A DNA stretch of 64,000 nucleotides from Chrysopilus asiliformis (GCA_964034945.1 OZ035960.1:63969970-64033969); one strand, 5' to 3'; numbered from the stretch's first letter, positions 40,274-53,058 are shown. The notes: a model not told the origin generated them from the letters alone. Translations and numbers: made by a program.

Positions 40274-40872
40274 CAGTGTTCAAAACGCTCCCATTTGTAG
40301 TCTTTCGTTCTGCTCCCAAGGAGGCATTGAAATCAATAGAAAATAAAAATCACTCTCTAGAGAACGAAATTTGGCATTTCAGAAAAACGCTCCCAAGAAC
40401 GAGAACGAAATTATTGTTTTTACGTTCTTGCTCTTAGGATTTTTATATTTGCATTTTGTTTTTACGTTCTTTGAGAACAGAACGTTAATGCTGGGAGCGA
40501 AATACCGTTCTCTCACTATTAAAATACATACTTATATGTGTGTGTGCATCATACCAAAAAGCCATCGCTCGAGGCTTTCATTCATTTTTATGCGAGACCC
40601 ACAAACCGGTTTGAACAAGGAGCGAAAACTTAAATAGAAATCATTTCGTTCTTAACTTGGGAGGGAGAACGAAAAATGTGCATAGCTCGTTCCGACTCCT
40701 AGCAACAGTACACCGGAGCTGAAAATTTCTCTCTTTACAGAACGATTGCGTTTGAAAATCATTTTCGTTCTTGAGAACGGGAGTCGGAAAACGCAGCAAG
40801 CGTTCTTGTCGTTGGGAGCGAAACTTTTAAGAGCGAAAAGAACGATATAACAAAATAAAGTTTTGAACACTG
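40274..40872. mobile_element. hAT-type MITE with 8-bp target duplication
   Basis: Ends CAGTGTTCAAAAC and GTTTTGAACACTG are inverted; GTAAAAAC is duplicated at 40266-40273 and 40873-40880. 599 bp, no transposase. The interior is full of CGTTCT/GAACG and GGGAGCGAAA words in both orientations, which may be transposase-binding subterminal motifs. Confidence 0.9.
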
Positions 40873-40880
40873 GTAAAAAC

Positions 40881-41050
40881 TTATGGTTTGGCGTCAGCAT
40901 TTGCTTTCCACAAAACGTAACGCTTTCCACATTGGAAAACCTTTCAACTTCCAAAGCTTTAAGCTTCAACTTCCACATTGGAAAACTTTTAAAAAAAGCA
41001 CCTCAACTTCCAAAGCTTTCTGTTATGGTTTTTTCGATAATGATAATGAA
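40881..41050. other. Unassigned sequence between two DNA elements
   Basis: Contains a ~40-bp imperfect direct repeat (TTCCACATTGGAAAACCTTT, again at ~40970). No gene. Confidence 0.4.
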
Positions 41051-41609
41051 GACCTCGGTGCAAAAAGCGGTCATCTCCACTTTTTCAAATTTTTCAGGAG
41101 AGACAAAAAACATATTAGCGTGAAATTTTTGCTCTGGGACAAAGTTAACAATTTACAGTTTAAATCAAGCATGTATTCTTATATCATTTTAATTTGAGAT
41201 AAATCCATATTTTTTTTTTTTTTGAAAAAGTTATGGACATTTTAAAGTTTTGGACATAGCTGTTTCGTGCACCCAAGAGTAAAAAAGCGGTTTTTAAAAT
41301 TTATTTATGACTACAAAATACAGTCCAGACTTGTTAACTAGCCTTTATTTAGTAAAAAACAAATAAACAAATAAAAAAATATTCAATTTAACAAAACAAA
41401 ACTCCCAGAATAAAAAAAAAATTTTTTTGGAAAAAAATTCCGCGTCAAATTATATGAAACAATGCATCTTTTCTTTAATAACTTTTTACACAGGCCTCTA
41501 AAAAGTATGCTCTTTGCAGCCAAATGTGCGCATTCGTTTATTCTTGCATTTGGCATCAATAACTCATTTTCGCAAAAAAGTGGACATGACCGCTTTTTGC
41601 ACCGAGGTC
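41051..41609. mobile_element. TIR DNA element (GACCTCGGTGCAAAAAGCGG)
   Basis: Inverted ends of ~35 bp at 41051-41086 and 41574-41609, one mismatch seen. AT-rich centre without frames. Target duplication not clear, superfamily unknown. Confidence 0.7.
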
Positions 41610-42012
41610 TTGAATTTTCATTTTAGAAAAACTTTACAATAGAAAAAGTTTACTTCCACAACTGCACGAAAGAAAAACTGCGCTCAAAAAAAACTCGAGA
41701 TATTAAAAAAGTCTGTTGGATTTACCAATTGCGCGTTTCAACTGCAGTTTTTTAATAAAGCTTCTCTAAAAAAGATTTCTCACAGCTTGAACTGGTTGAT
41801 AACAGCTGCTTTTTTTAATGATCCGGATAACAGATCCATATGGATCATTAAAAAAAACAGCTAATGTATATACATATGTAATTGTTGCTCGGAGTGGCGA
41901 TAGATGTGAAAACCAGACTAATGTTAATGATTTTAATTTACAAATTATGAAATATTAATTTTTGATACTACAAATAATTTCAAAATCCACAAAAATTCTG
42001 TTATTTCATAGT
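41610..42012. other. Unassigned, with a small palindrome
   Basis: 41812-41862 is an inverted repeat (GCTTTTTTTAATGATCC / GGATCATTAAAAAAAAC). No gene seen. Confidence 0.4.
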
Positions 42013-42340
42013 TTAAGCACAAACAAGTATATTCAGATAACCAATGCCCATAGTAGCAGCTGTACCCATTTTTAGCTCGTAGCCGACAGTCGTAGCTGAC
42101 AAAACGAAATGAGAAAATGCCGAAACCAACCGACTGCGATCGTTTGCTAGATATCCTCTTCCCTTTCTGCCTTTCGGCGATCAAATAGAATGTTTCACGA
42201 TCGTAGTCATCGCAGCCGGTTGGTTTCGGTATTTTCTTATTGCGTTTTGTCAGCTACGACTGTCGGCTATGAGCTAAAAATGGGTACAGCTGCTACTATG
42301 GGCATTGGTTATCTGTATATACTTGTTTGTGGTTTAAGGT
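42013..42340. repeat. Foldback element, ~120-bp arms
   Basis: Left arm ~42013-42139, right arm ~42199-42340, inverted and diverged by several bases (shared words CCCATAGTAGCAGCTGTACC and its complement). The ~60-bp centre includes CGATCG motifs. No coding. Confidence 0.75.
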
Positions 42341-42415
42341 TATCACTTCTGTCGGGAGTCCCAATGACTGCTTTGTTTTTTTTCTGGAATTCACCAAATG
42401 TTCAAGCACAAAAAA

Positions 42416-43550
42416 ACATTTAAAATGTTAAAATTTTGTGTTGAGAACTGAGCGATGGGGTCTTTTGGTTATATTCAAAATACTTTAATAAAAAAGAGCC
42501 ATATCCAGCCATAAGGGTCAGTTGATGACAGTCACTGAGACGTGATTGATCTTATCAATTGCCGTGTGCCTGACGATTAGACTTGCGCGACTAAAAATAT
42601 GAGTTTTGTGTACTTGACATTCGTTTCATAAATTTGTACATTTACGAGCCTCAAAGCTTTCAACAATCCACTCTACAGACTTTTTGGTTTCTTATATGAA
42701 GTACGTAGTATCAAAAGTATTGTACAGTACACTCACGATTATATGTACAGGAAATTTTAAGCTTTTTATTTAACAGAGTATTTATTCTCAAAAAGTCTAG
42801 TTTATCCTTAGATGCTTACGCATCCTTGGACAATTTTTATGTGACAAATTTAAGAAATATTAAGAGGTATTCATTTCGAATTGCGGTCAAATTAAAAATG
42901 CTTGATTGCATCCTAAAATGTGGCCTTTAGGCAATCGCCATAAAAAAAAGGCAGATTTATAGGCGTGAGAAGGAGTGGTCAAATCTAATTAAGTTGGATG
43001 GAAGAGTTGTGTAAGAGTTTTTCTAGCATTTATAATTTTTTGACCTTACTCACCGTTTTCCAGAGAATCTCAAAAATATTTTCATTTGAACGAGAGTTTC
43101 TGGAAGGGTTGGATTAATTTTGCTCATCAACGAACTTAGTTTTCATTTTTTGAGAAAAGCTCTTTGTCAAATTTAAAGTTCCTAGCCAAACCTAGCACCC
43201 GGAATCGTACCCCTCAGAAAGCGTAATAAGTTCTCTAGTATATAGATGAACATTTCAACTAACAGTTGTTTTTGGGTCAAGGAATCGTGAAATGAGTTTT
43301 GATTCGGTAATCTTTGTACAAATTTATGAAACGAATGTTAAGTACACAAAACTCATATTTTTAGTCGCGCAAGTCTAATCGTCAGGCACACGGCAATTGA
43401 TAAGATCAATCATGTCTCAGTGACTGTCATCAACTGACCCTTATGGCTGGATATGGCTCTTTTTTATTAAAGTATTTTGAATATAACCAAAAGACCCCAT
43501 CGCTCAGTTCTCAACACAAAATTTTAACATTTTAAATGTTTTTTTGTGCG
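42416..43550. mobile_element. Long-TIR DNA element, copy B (uninterrupted)
   Basis: Inverted ends of ~240 bp, starting GCACAAAAAAACATTTAAAA. Here the centre is intact, giving the empty site (TTA at 43136) for the MITE of copy A. Confidence 0.75.
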
Positions 43551-44242
43551 ATATGGATTTTTTTTGCTCCTTTATAATTTATGAAAGTAATGACATCTCA
43601 CTCTCTCTTTCGGCGCTACTAATGTCTCTCACCAGAGACAGAGATCCCTACACAGTCTTATCAATTTATTTGGGATACCGAGATCTCTCATGACTTTATA
43701 AAGTTCTACCCTGACTAGGCTATCATAGGAGGTTTTAAAGTCTATGAATATGTGTTTTACTTACCTCGCATGCGTAGAGTGCATAGTCTATCTGATACAG
43801 CTTGAAATCCGATAACAGTAAATAAGAATCGGTTTTATCAACTGCTTATATAAGAGCATCCTTGTCATTGGAGAAAGCATGCTTTTCGGGTGCATTAACG
43901 AGGCGATAGACATATAAGCTTTATTTGCTTTTCTTAGGGATTCCTTAACATGGTCATTGAACTTTAAGAGCTTATTAAAATTGACACCCAGATATCTAAT
44001 CTTATCCTTGGGCCGAAGTTCTCGACCACCCAGAGAGATAGAGAGGTTAGATTATATTTTGGCAGTACCCGATGGACCCCTTCCAGACGCGTTTCTAAAG
44101 TGAATTAGCTTTGACTTATTACTATTAATTGCAATGCCCCATAAGTCATAATACTCCTTGATCTCATCCAGATGGAGCTGCACAAAACGGGCAGCGACTT
44201 TTGGATCTCTGTTTGACGAAAAAATATCAATTGTTGCCTAAT
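43551..44242 (-). pseudogene. Jockey-like LINE reverse transcriptase fragment, copy B
   Basis: The same 5'- and 3'-broken RT fragment as copy A at an offset of 27125. One substitution at 44053 turns a Cys codon region of copy A into a stop-containing reading, so this copy is slightly more degraded. Confidence 0.7.
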
Positions 44243-44559
44243 ATAGCGTAGAGTTGTTGAAATTTTATGAGTACCAAACGAATTTAACACTCGTATTTTT
44301 TTTAAAGTTGTTCAATTTAACATGTGAGATTCGAACAAAAAATAATTTCTACACATTGTTTGAAAATTTCATGGTTATGGTCAGGAAATAAGATTCAAAT
44401 CCCTATGCTAGTTTTCCTAGAAAAGTACCGTGTCCGCATTCTGTCTTTCCCACTGAAAAATAATATATTTGTCTCTTTCTAGTTTTCTGCGAAATTTTAT
44501 GACGTCTGTTACCAAATTTTTTTTCGTGTAAAAATTAGAAGAAAAAAAATTCAAAAATT

Positions 44560-45505
44560 TTTTTTTAAAAAAAGCTTTTATTAAAAAAGAATGCACTAAA
44601 AAGAAAAAAATAATTTTCTGGACGCTGTGTATCACAAATATAAAAGCTTTTTAAAAGCGAGATAAATTTTTATTTTATTGTTTTATGCTTTATCTCGCTT
44701 TTTAAAAGCTTTTATATTTGTGATACACAGCGTCCAGAAAATTATTTTTTTCTTTTTAGTGCATTCTTTTTTAATAAAAGCTTTTTTTAAAAAAAAATTT
44801 TTAATTTTTTTATTTTGTTCTTTTTAGTCTTCGAATATATATCCTTACATTTGAGATGTCCTTACAGGCTTTTTAACTTGAGAATCGTATTCAGCGACCC
44901 CAAAAACCCCCAGAATAGATTTTTCTCCGGAAAATTTGGAGAAAGAGATAATCACGTTATCCTTACAGGACCTTCCGTTATCCTTACTGATTTTTTAATA
45001 ACAGATTCGGTTTCAGCGACCCCAAAAACCCCCAGAATAGATTTTATTCTGGAAAATTTGGAGAAAAGGATAATCACGTTATCTTTACAGGACCTTCCGT
45101 TATCCTTACTGATTTTTTAATGGCAGATTCGGATTTAGCGACCTCAAAAACCCCCAGAATAGATTTTTTTCCGGAAAATTTGGAGAAAAGGATAATCACG
45201 TTATCCTTACAGGACCTTCCGTTATCCTTACAGATTTTTTAATGACAGATTCGGATTCAGCGACCCCAAAAACCCCCAGAATAGATTTTTTTCCGGAAAA
45301 TTTGGAGAAAAGGATAATCACGTTATCCTTACAGGACCTTCCGTTATCCGTACAAGGACGAAGTAGTGAAAATATTGTATTGTCATCGGACTTATATAAG
45401 TGTGCAAAATTTCAAGTCAATCGGACAAGTGGAAGTGGGTCAAAATTGGGTTGCAAGATTTGATCTAACAGACAAACAAACAAACACGAAGGCAAGCTAA
45501 ATAAA
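44560..45505 (-). mobile_element. Foldback plus family B Helitron, copy B
   Basis: Foldback arms 44560-44663 and 44688-44793, then four ~120-bp minisatellite units (44885, 45001, 45123, 45245), the leader and the TTTGTTTGTCTG-type tract ending near 45505. Lacks the hAT present in copy A. Confidence 0.65.
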
Positions 45506-45623
45506 AGCTTTTAAAAAGACAACCATTTACCATATAAATTTTTTCCAATAATAAATTTTTTTTCCAATAATACAAATTCTTGATTTCGGAAATCTTATAG
45601 CAAATTTTATTAATATTTCTAAT

Positions 45624-46933
45624 GAGCACGATTACACGCGCTTAGTGTGGCGCCACAAATCGACTCTTTACGGGCGAGGGACGAAGTGGGAACGATCACA
45701 CGAAAAGTCGAACCCAAACTAAAAATTTCAGTTGCTAAAGGAGCGGTACGAATGCTGATTGGCTGATTCATTTCCACTTGTTACAAAAAAATCATTTACT
45801 CTGTGATCGTCGTGCATGTTGATCGTAGTGCGTACATGTTGTTTAGCTAAAATTTGTTTATTCAATGGCAAACTGGAATAAAAGTCAGACAACGGTTTTG
45901 ATTGAAGCATACGAGCAACACCCCGGTTTATCTGACATTCACAAACACGAAATTAAATCAACGAAGTATATACAATGGAAGTATGATCTCCCATAATACG
46001 CTAAGAAATCAAATAGCGCGAAACATAGCTAGATTCTCTTTCGCACATTTTGACTCTCACTTGCAAAATGGATCCCCTTGATACCATTACCAACCTTGAC
46101 GAGTACATAGGGATGTGTTAGCAACCTTGTTTGAAGAAATAGGGTGGCCAACTAATCAAATCATCTGTTGATGTTTGAGGTTATGTTGAATGGTTCCTGA
46201 AATATTCTTCATTAAAAATGCCAAATGGAGTGTATAAAACCAACGTGTCTATTTTAAAGGACATGTTTAATTGATTCTAATTATAAAATTAAAATTGCAC
46301 TTCAAACTTATTATTATACTTTTCACATCGCGACACATTCAAATAAATTTGCGCCAAAATACTACCAGATGTCATTTACATAAAACACGAGTTGGCAATT
46401 TTTCATTCTCGTGTGAGAAACAAGGCGATCGGTAAGAGAAAGAAAGATCAAGATATGTGTTTGGCATAAATGACAGCTGGCTGCTGCAGAAATGACAGCA
46501 AGGGACTCTCAACTTTAACTTTCAAGTGAAAAAGTTTAACATTTGCGTTTTGCACTGATTTTTTTCGCATTTTTGAAGAATCAAATAGCAAGTAAAGACT
46601 AACTATCTGTGTAATTTTCATGTAATTTGAACATGACTGCAGGTGAATTGACATGAAATTTGTATAACGCAAAATGTTTACGAGTACAATTAGGTTGGCG
46701 ACAGATGAATCCCAAAGTCAAATCTGCTACCGTGCCATTTTTCGGCTCGGATGCTATGTCCATTGTATATAAGTCAGTGAATTAAATACAAAAAAAAACT
46801 TTTCACAAACACGAAATTAAAAACAAAATGGCCCAATTTCCATTCGTTTCATTTTCGTTTGGGTTCAGCTCAACCTGTGTAATCACAAGAGGTTCAGTGT
46901 GGAAGTTCAGTGTGTCTGCGTCTAATCGTGGTC
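45624..46933 (+). mobile_element. Harbinger-like element with MADF-like ORF, copy B
   Basis: Same ends and length class as 19195-20493; copy B has a short extra GTGCATGTTGATC segment near 45815. The repeat R arms flank it (45509-45623 and 46934-47363). Confidence 0.5.
45865..45996 (+). CDS. MADF/Myb-SANT-like DNA-binding fragment, copy B
   Basis: 43 codons, MANWNKSQTTVLIEAYEQHP start, identical peptide to 19425-19556. Conservation between copies only reflects the recent duplication. No continuing exon was recognised. Confidence 0.4.
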   Translation: MANWNKSQTTVLIEAYEQHPGLSDIHKHEIKSTKYIQWKYDLP

Positions 46934-47363
46934 AACAGCAAATTTTATTATTTCATACAAATGTTTCAAAATTACCCGCTTATAAAATCAAAATTGCATG
47001 CCAGACACACACATAACATGTCATGCCTTAATAAGATTTCACTGGATTTTTTTTTTATTAATAATCATGCCTTTAAAGGTTTCAGTGGAATCTTAGGAAA
47101 AAAAATATTGATGAAATCGGGCGAAAAGTGAAATCGGGTTTTCAAAAGTGGTACTTAGAAAAAGTGTACGCGTTTTAAAAGTGGTTTTTGTGAAAGAAGG
47201 GCATTAAAGTAATACCCTCGTGTGATTTTGAAATCGGATTAAAGTATTAAACGCAAATAAAGTGCAAAAACGTCCAACGTTTGACGTTTCTCAACTAGTG
47301 TTCCACAAAGTAATGCTTTTGCAATTTGGTCCTCAACACATGCCAACTACCGTCAGCATTGAT

Positions 47364-47838
47364 ATTCGGTTTAATGTACTTCGGGATAATGTAATTCGCT
47401 ATTTTCTGTTTCAAGCTTTTATTTTCCAGAATTTTGTTATTCCGGATTTTTCAAAAATTATTTCGGGTTTTCGTACCTTTTCAGTCGGGACGTCGCGTAT
47501 ATTACTGGTGAGTACAAAATCACAAAAGAATTTAAACTTTTTTTTATGCTGCCAGTTGCTTTGTTGTTATGCAGGCTTCTTATTCCTTCATCCGCTTGCG
47601 GCTCGTCCACTGCTAGTACACACTTTTTGAAAAAAGACTTTATGGGACGCCTTGTCGCGTCCCAGAGCAAAAATTAACGTAAACATTTCTTTGTTTGGCT
47701 TTCGACATCTGTAAGAGTATAATATTGATGGTCAAATATAAGAGTACTGCTTATGGAATTATAAGTCTGAAAGAGACAATTTCCAATGCGACAAATATTT
47801 TGACGAATATTTTTTTGGAATATAGCTTCGTTAATCGC
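47364..47838. other. Unassigned, after the duplication breakpoint
   Basis: Contains AT-rich DNA and CGGGACGTCGCG, GCTTGCGGCTCGTCC words. No repeat partner in the window, no clear gene. Confidence 0.35.
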
Positions 47839-48135
47839 GAGAGGTTCATGAATTAATTAGCATTAGCGCCTGTAATTGTCCTATTCTTCTCACACGCAAC
47901 AACACGGTTTTCTATATCGACTACTTTTTCATGTACATGGTCTTTGAATGATTTAAACTCTATTTCGACCCTTTCTATCTGAGATGACGATGTTGTCATT
48001 TTGAGGCATCCACTTTTTCCTCTACCGGTGTAAATCGACAATTAAAAGTCTTCATATTTCCAGAGATTTCGTTAATTTTAGCAAACAGTTTAGCAAACGA
48101 TGTTTCAGGAGAGGAACTTTGATTTAAATTTTCAA
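47839..48135 (-). pseudogene. LINE ORF1 fragment (coiled coil)
   Basis: On the minus strand KLFAKINEISGNMKTFNCRF runs from about 48095; then, after a frame change near 48010, ERVEIEFKSFKDHVHEKVVD and IENRVVACEKN. The heptad-like charge pattern suits the coiled coil of LINE ORF1 proteins. Broken by a frameshift. Confidence 0.5.
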
Positions 48136-48197
48136 TGTCGGAAGGTGAATTTGCTCATTTAATGTCCTTTAAAAAAACTCCTAGTCCAGAAGCGATG

Positions 48198-48290
48198 ACC
48201 ACTCTGTCAGTCAGTAGATCACTGCCGGAGGCACCTTATATGGCTTCTGGCAGTGGTCTACTGATTGACAGAGTGGTAATCACCACTAAA
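48198..48290. repeat. Inverted repeat, ~33-bp arms
   Basis: ACCACTCTGTCAGTCAGTAG at 48198 and the near complement ending 48290 around a ~28-bp centre (CCGGAGGCACCTTATATGGC). Confidence 0.7.
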
Positions 48291-48344
48291 ATAACTTTCC
48301 CGACTGCCCTAAGAACAATGTGTACAACTACGGATTTTTGTTTA

Positions 48345-48450
48345 AAAAAATTTCGAAAAACCCCCGATTAAAGAAAAACCCTAAAAAATTGAAAAACTCC
48401 TAAATAAAATAATCATTACAATAAATTTACAATTTGTGTGCGTCGGGAAA
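48345..48450 (+). repeat. Inverted copy of the LINE 5' region
   Basis: GAAAAACCCCCGATTAAAGA ... ATTTGTGTGCGTCGGG matches, in complement, 53045-53165 at the 5' end of the LINE. Either a second, opposite-facing 5' fragment or the left member of a terminal inverted repeat 4.8 kb apart. A ~15-bp TCCTTTAAAAAGG insert differs between them. 48451-48715 is unassigned. Confidence 0.65.
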
Positions 48451-48893
48451 GCCTATTGGTCGTTGAATTTGTGGAGTAAGGTTGTTCTGATGCAAACCAA
48501 TTTGAAATTTATTAGGGTTGACCTCAGTAATTTAAATATCTCGAAAGTTATGCCCCAAACTGATGAGGCGTCAACGTCGGCGTTATGACACCAGCATGTG
48601 TGTATAGAGCCCATAATATGGAGAGTGGACATCCGGACTAGAGGGACTAGACATGAGTTTTTTTACTTATATTAAGCGATTTCCGTTATTTTGATAATGT
48701 GACAAAGAACGACATTTTTATTTATTTATTTATATAGTCATACAGAGTAATCTCATAGACATTTATTATAACAAAAAGTAAAATGAAAGGAAAGAAACAA
48801 AAAAAATCATGATAATAACAATTGTTTTTTTTATCACATCTGACGAGCGGTTAAAATCGATTGAGTAATAATATTTATTAAATGATGTACACA

Positions 48894-49919
48894 TCAATAG
48901 TAGTGGTGAATTTCTTCCATAAGATGTCTTCGAAAACTTGATATAAAAAAATTAAAATTTCGCGTGTTCCTAGGCTTGGTGTTAACATCTAATGCCAACA
49001 GCAAGTTAGGGGCATCTATCTTATTTTGTAATATTTTATAATCAAACATACATTGGAGAATTTCGCGCCTGTTCGATAAAGTAGTTAAATTCAACAGTGA
49101 CAATCTTTGTTCATAAGAAGGCAAATTCCATGGGTCAAGCCAAGGTAACTTGCGTAGTGCAAATCTTAAGAATCTTTTTTGAACGGAATCTAGTCTAAGA
49201 GTATGGGAAATACACGTAGGATGCCAGACAACACATGCATATTCGAGGATCGGAAATGCGTTATACAAAGACATAATGGCATATGGATCCGATAGATCTG
49301 ACGAAAATCTTTTGTTCAGGGATAGTATTCTTGTCGCGTTATTTATAATAAGTTCTCGATGAAGTTCGAAGGTTAATTTTTGATCAAGTATCACTCCAAG
49401 GTCGATAGACTCGACTCTTTCAATCGCAATTGAGTCAAAGTTGTAATGAGTACTCAATAAATTAGAGCGACGTGAATACGAAATAATAAAGCATTTTCTT
49501 AAATTTAACACTAGAAAGTTTTTACTACACCACGTGAAAAAACTGTTAACGTCAAGTTGTAAAAGGTTAGCATCCGGATGATTGTCAATAGTTTTAAAAA
49601 ATTTGAAATCGTCTGCATACATTAAAATACGAGAATGCTTTAAGACAAAATTAACATCATTAACATATATAATAAATAAGAGAGGACCAATATGACTTCC
49701 CTGTGGAACACCAGACGACACTAAAATCAAAGCAGATACAACTGACCTAAATTGCACATATTGCAACCGGCCAGTCAGGTAAGATAAGATCCACATGATC
49801 ACGTTGTCAGGGAAACCGAGCAAACGTAATTTAAATAATAAAAGTTTGTGATCGAGTTTATCAAAAGCCTTGGAGAGATCTGTGTAAATTGCATCAACCT
49901 GCTGTGAGTCTAATACTAT
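48894..49919 (-). pseudogene. LINE ORF2: reverse transcriptase, C-terminal part
   Basis: IYTDLSKAFDKLDHKLLLFK, SGVPQGSHIGPLLFIIYVND and the catalytic YADDFKFF near 49615, then the thumb ending VQKRFLRFALRKLPW. A short deletion before IDLGVILDQ and another near FPILEYACVVW do not break the frame. It continues upstream beyond the MITE. Confidence 0.85.
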
Positions 49920-50536
49920 GTTCACACTGACGCAAAATCACGTAATTTTGCGAAACGATTTAAATCTTAAACCAAAGTGTTCACACAGAGGTTAAAGTAA
50001 TTTTGTTTGACATTTCAACTACGTTAGTTCAAAAATGGATCGAGGAATTTCGTGTAGGATTACTATGAATTTTAGTAATATGATGAATAATATAATTCAA
50101 AACATCAATGAAATATGTGCAAACAGAATTAGACACTTTAGACGAAAATGGAAATTATCTGTAATGAAAATAAACAATTATTTTCCATTTCATATCTAAT
50201 CGCATTAAAAACAGGTCTATTTTTTTTGGCCCGCGTAGGTTGTTTACTAATGTATCCTCTTCGCGTGCGGAATACGGCTTTTCTTATATTTCCGTTTTTC
50301 CAATGCAGCACAAATGTCAAAACTTCTCAAAACTGATGTGCTGAAGAGAGCTGAATAAATGATGCAGGGTTGTAGACATTGTTTTTGCTTGATTTCGTTC
50401 GTAATTTTGTGGAAATTTCATAGTTTTAGTGATTTTGAAAACAGGTTAATGTACTGGAAATCTCGTGATTTCGAGCAAGTTTTCGTTCAAAATTACGAAA
50501 ATCTTCAAAATTACGTAATTTTGCGTCGGTGTGAAC
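49920..50536. mobile_element. MITE (617 bp) in the LINE RT
   Basis: Inverted ends GTTCACACTGACGCAAAATC / complement of TTACGTAATTTTGCGTCGG; the subterminal CGTAATTTTGCG is itself palindromic (ACGTAATTTTG also occurs in complement). The RT reading on both sides joins across it. Target duplication ambiguous (flanks TACTAT and TTAGTATA). Confidence 0.75.
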
Positions 50537-52257
50537 TTAGTATAAGAATTTCATAATTGTGAAGTTTACAAATTCACACAAGTTGGTCGCAGTGGAACGT
50601 TTTTTAATGAAACCATGTTGATTATCGCTTAGAATATTCTTACAGTATGGATAAAAAAAGATTAGTTACTGCACACTCAAACAGCTTTTGGAATAGCAGA
50701 TAATTTAGCGATACATCAATAATTCTCTATATTATCTCTTTGGCCTGATTTATGCAGAGGAATCACATATGAACTCTTCCATAAATCAGCAAAAATGTTT
50801 TGTTTTAGAGAAAGATTAAATATAAACGTAAGAACTTCATATAAGCTATAAGCACATTTCTTTAAAAATAGCGAAGGAATTTGATCAGGCCCTGGTGATG
50901 ATTTCTCGTCAAGATCTAACAGCGATTGCAAGACTGTTTCCCCGTCTAAATAAAAATTTGGAATATTAACTGTATTAACTGAGTCAAGAAATCTAAAATA
51001 TTGGTAGTCGATATGATTAGAATTAGAAGTGTAAGTTTTGCTAAAAAATGATGCAAACATATTTGCTATTTCCCGAGGGTCGTCAGAAGTTAAATTGTCG
51101 TAGGTCATAATACTAGGATAATCGTCATTTTTCTTTTTAGACTTTATATAACTCCAAAACATTTTCGGTTTATTTTTTATTTCTCGCTCCATTATATTTA
51201 AATATAATTTGTGGCAAATGAATATATAGGATTTAAGTTCACGACGATAATTGCAGTATTCGAGGTAGTCATTATAATATCTGGTAGTCCTCCATTTTTT
51301 GAAGGACCGGTTCTTTAAATTTTTTAACCTTCTCGTATCACGATCATACCATGGAGGATTTGATAACGTTTTAGAAGACATATATGGAACAAACATAGAT
51401 ATACATCTTAAAATACTTTCATAGAACAATGATAGCGCTACGTTTACGTCAGATGCAATAAGGACTTCAGTCCAGTCAATATTTAAAATAAAGTTATTAA
51501 TTAAATTATAATTTGCTTTTTTAAAATTGAAGTACTTTACAAAATGAGGTAATGAATCGCATGAAGTGTCATGAGAGTAGTATATGTTTAAAGATGGATG
51601 ATGGTTGTCTTTTGCTACCAAAGGTGAATCACAAGCTTCTACAAGGCAATTTCTATAATCATTGCAGAGAACCAGATTAAGAATTCTTCCTAGTGTATTT
51701 GATACTGGATTGATTTGGAAAAGGTTGTTATCACAAAACCCGTCAATTGCAATAACTTCGACGTCCCGTATAGCATTTAACGCTGTTAGGTAGTTATCGC
51801 CATCATCCAAGGTATTCCAAAGGAGATTAGAAAGATTGAAGTCTCCGAGTACGAACAACTTGTCATCTGGCCTCATGAGATAGTTGATTCAGTCAATAGC
51901 ACTAATTATGTCTTTCATATTTTGGACGGAAGGACGAGGTATATAAAGAACAATAATGTATATATAAACATTATCTTACATTAGTATCTTAACTCCAATC
52001 AATTCTAAGTGCACTGGGAGGTCAATAGGTTGGCATCCAATATCATTTTTGACTGCTATTAGTACACCTCCCCCTCGTTTAAAAGAGCTGTTCTTGGAGG
52101 AACGATCAGTGCGGTACACGTTGAAAGTTGATGGAAAATATTCTCGGTTTAAGAAGGAAGCAGTAAGCCAGGTCTCGGTTAGAGCAATAATATCAAATGA
52201 GCAGCATAAAGTATTCATATAAAAGTCATTTGATAATAGAGGGCAAATTCGACACAT
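50537..52257 (-). pseudogene. LINE ORF2: endonuclease and RT N-terminal part
   Basis: Minus strand: IIALTETWL (endonuclease catalytic Glu) and GGGVLIAV near 52180-52065; after a frame change near 51970, LFVLGDFNLSNLLWN near 51840; the linker (KPKMFWSYIKSKK) and RT start (SSPGPDQIPSLFLKKC, SYVIPLHKSG). Below 50716 a stop follows, then NQHGFIKKRSTATNLCEF near 50600. An APE-type endonuclease would nick the target and RT copy the RNA. Confidence 0.85.
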
Positions 52258-52453
52258 TTTTTGAAGCGTTTTTACCTTGTCTGGTATGTCTGATACGGTT
52301 GTTTTTAAATTCGTGTATTATCAAACCTTCTGGCCAGAATCCTTGTAAGATAATATCAACATATGTAAATTGAAGGAACGCTTAGTTTAAACGAAGACAC
52401 GATTCTATTGGGCAAGTTCCCTGGTGTTAGTTTAACACAACCAATATTTAGGT

Positions 52454-53058
52454 TTATGTATTTTTTTCCAATTTGCTTGCAATGTAATCGAGAATTTCAT
52501 CTACACTGGTTGAATTAGCCAAACGAGATATAAATATTTGTTTGGGAGGAACAACGACCTGCAAATTAGCTAGAGACCTATCAGCTGTTTGGATATTTTG
52601 CTGTTGTGGGTTGAACTGTCGAACAGCTGATCCTGTATGACTAGACAACGGGCTCGTCTGTGATTTCGGAGATTTTTGTGGCTGTTGATGGACAGTTGGT
52701 TGTTGTTGTTGTTATGACAACAAGCCGAGTGACGGGGGGAGGGCGGTGATGGAGTCGATCGATGTTGTTGTTGTTGCTCAGTGTCTTTGTTTTGGATCTG
52801 TTGTTGATGGAACCTATTTGTTTTGCGTTAGCACGAGTTGTCATTGCTGAAGAACCAGAAGTTACTTTTCTTGACGATGATTCTATTAAAGAAACTCCTT
52901 TGTTTTTTACGAGCGGCGTTGAAGGTGTTGATGTAGCCGACGGCGCATTGTTCAGAACTGAGACCATTTCCTTTAACAATTTGTTTATTTTTAAGGCTTT
53001 CCGCGCTCGTTTTTCAGTTCGACGGCCATTTTTACACGTCCCATTGTTTATTCTCTAG
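52454..53058 (-). pseudogene. LINE ORF1 (Gag-like)
   Basis: Two frames: NKLLKEMVSVLNNAPSATS with Ser/Thr/Pro-rich and poly-Asn stretches (about 52990-52641), and QIFISRLANSTSVDEILDYI (about 52570-52455), an RNA-binding-like end. A start codon choice is uncertain (ATG in CAATGGGACGTG near 53042). ORF1 proteins coat LINE RNA. Confidence 0.6.

Larger units (their letters stand above)
42416..47363. repeat. Segmental duplication, copy B
   Basis: Same orientation and order as 14652-20923: long-TIR element, LINE fragment, foldback, family B Helitron, repeat R with Harbinger-like insert. It lacks the MITE and hAT found in copy A, has four rather than two minisatellite units, and lost ~15 bp near 44323 (between two ATG-containing repeats). 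Confidence 0.9.
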
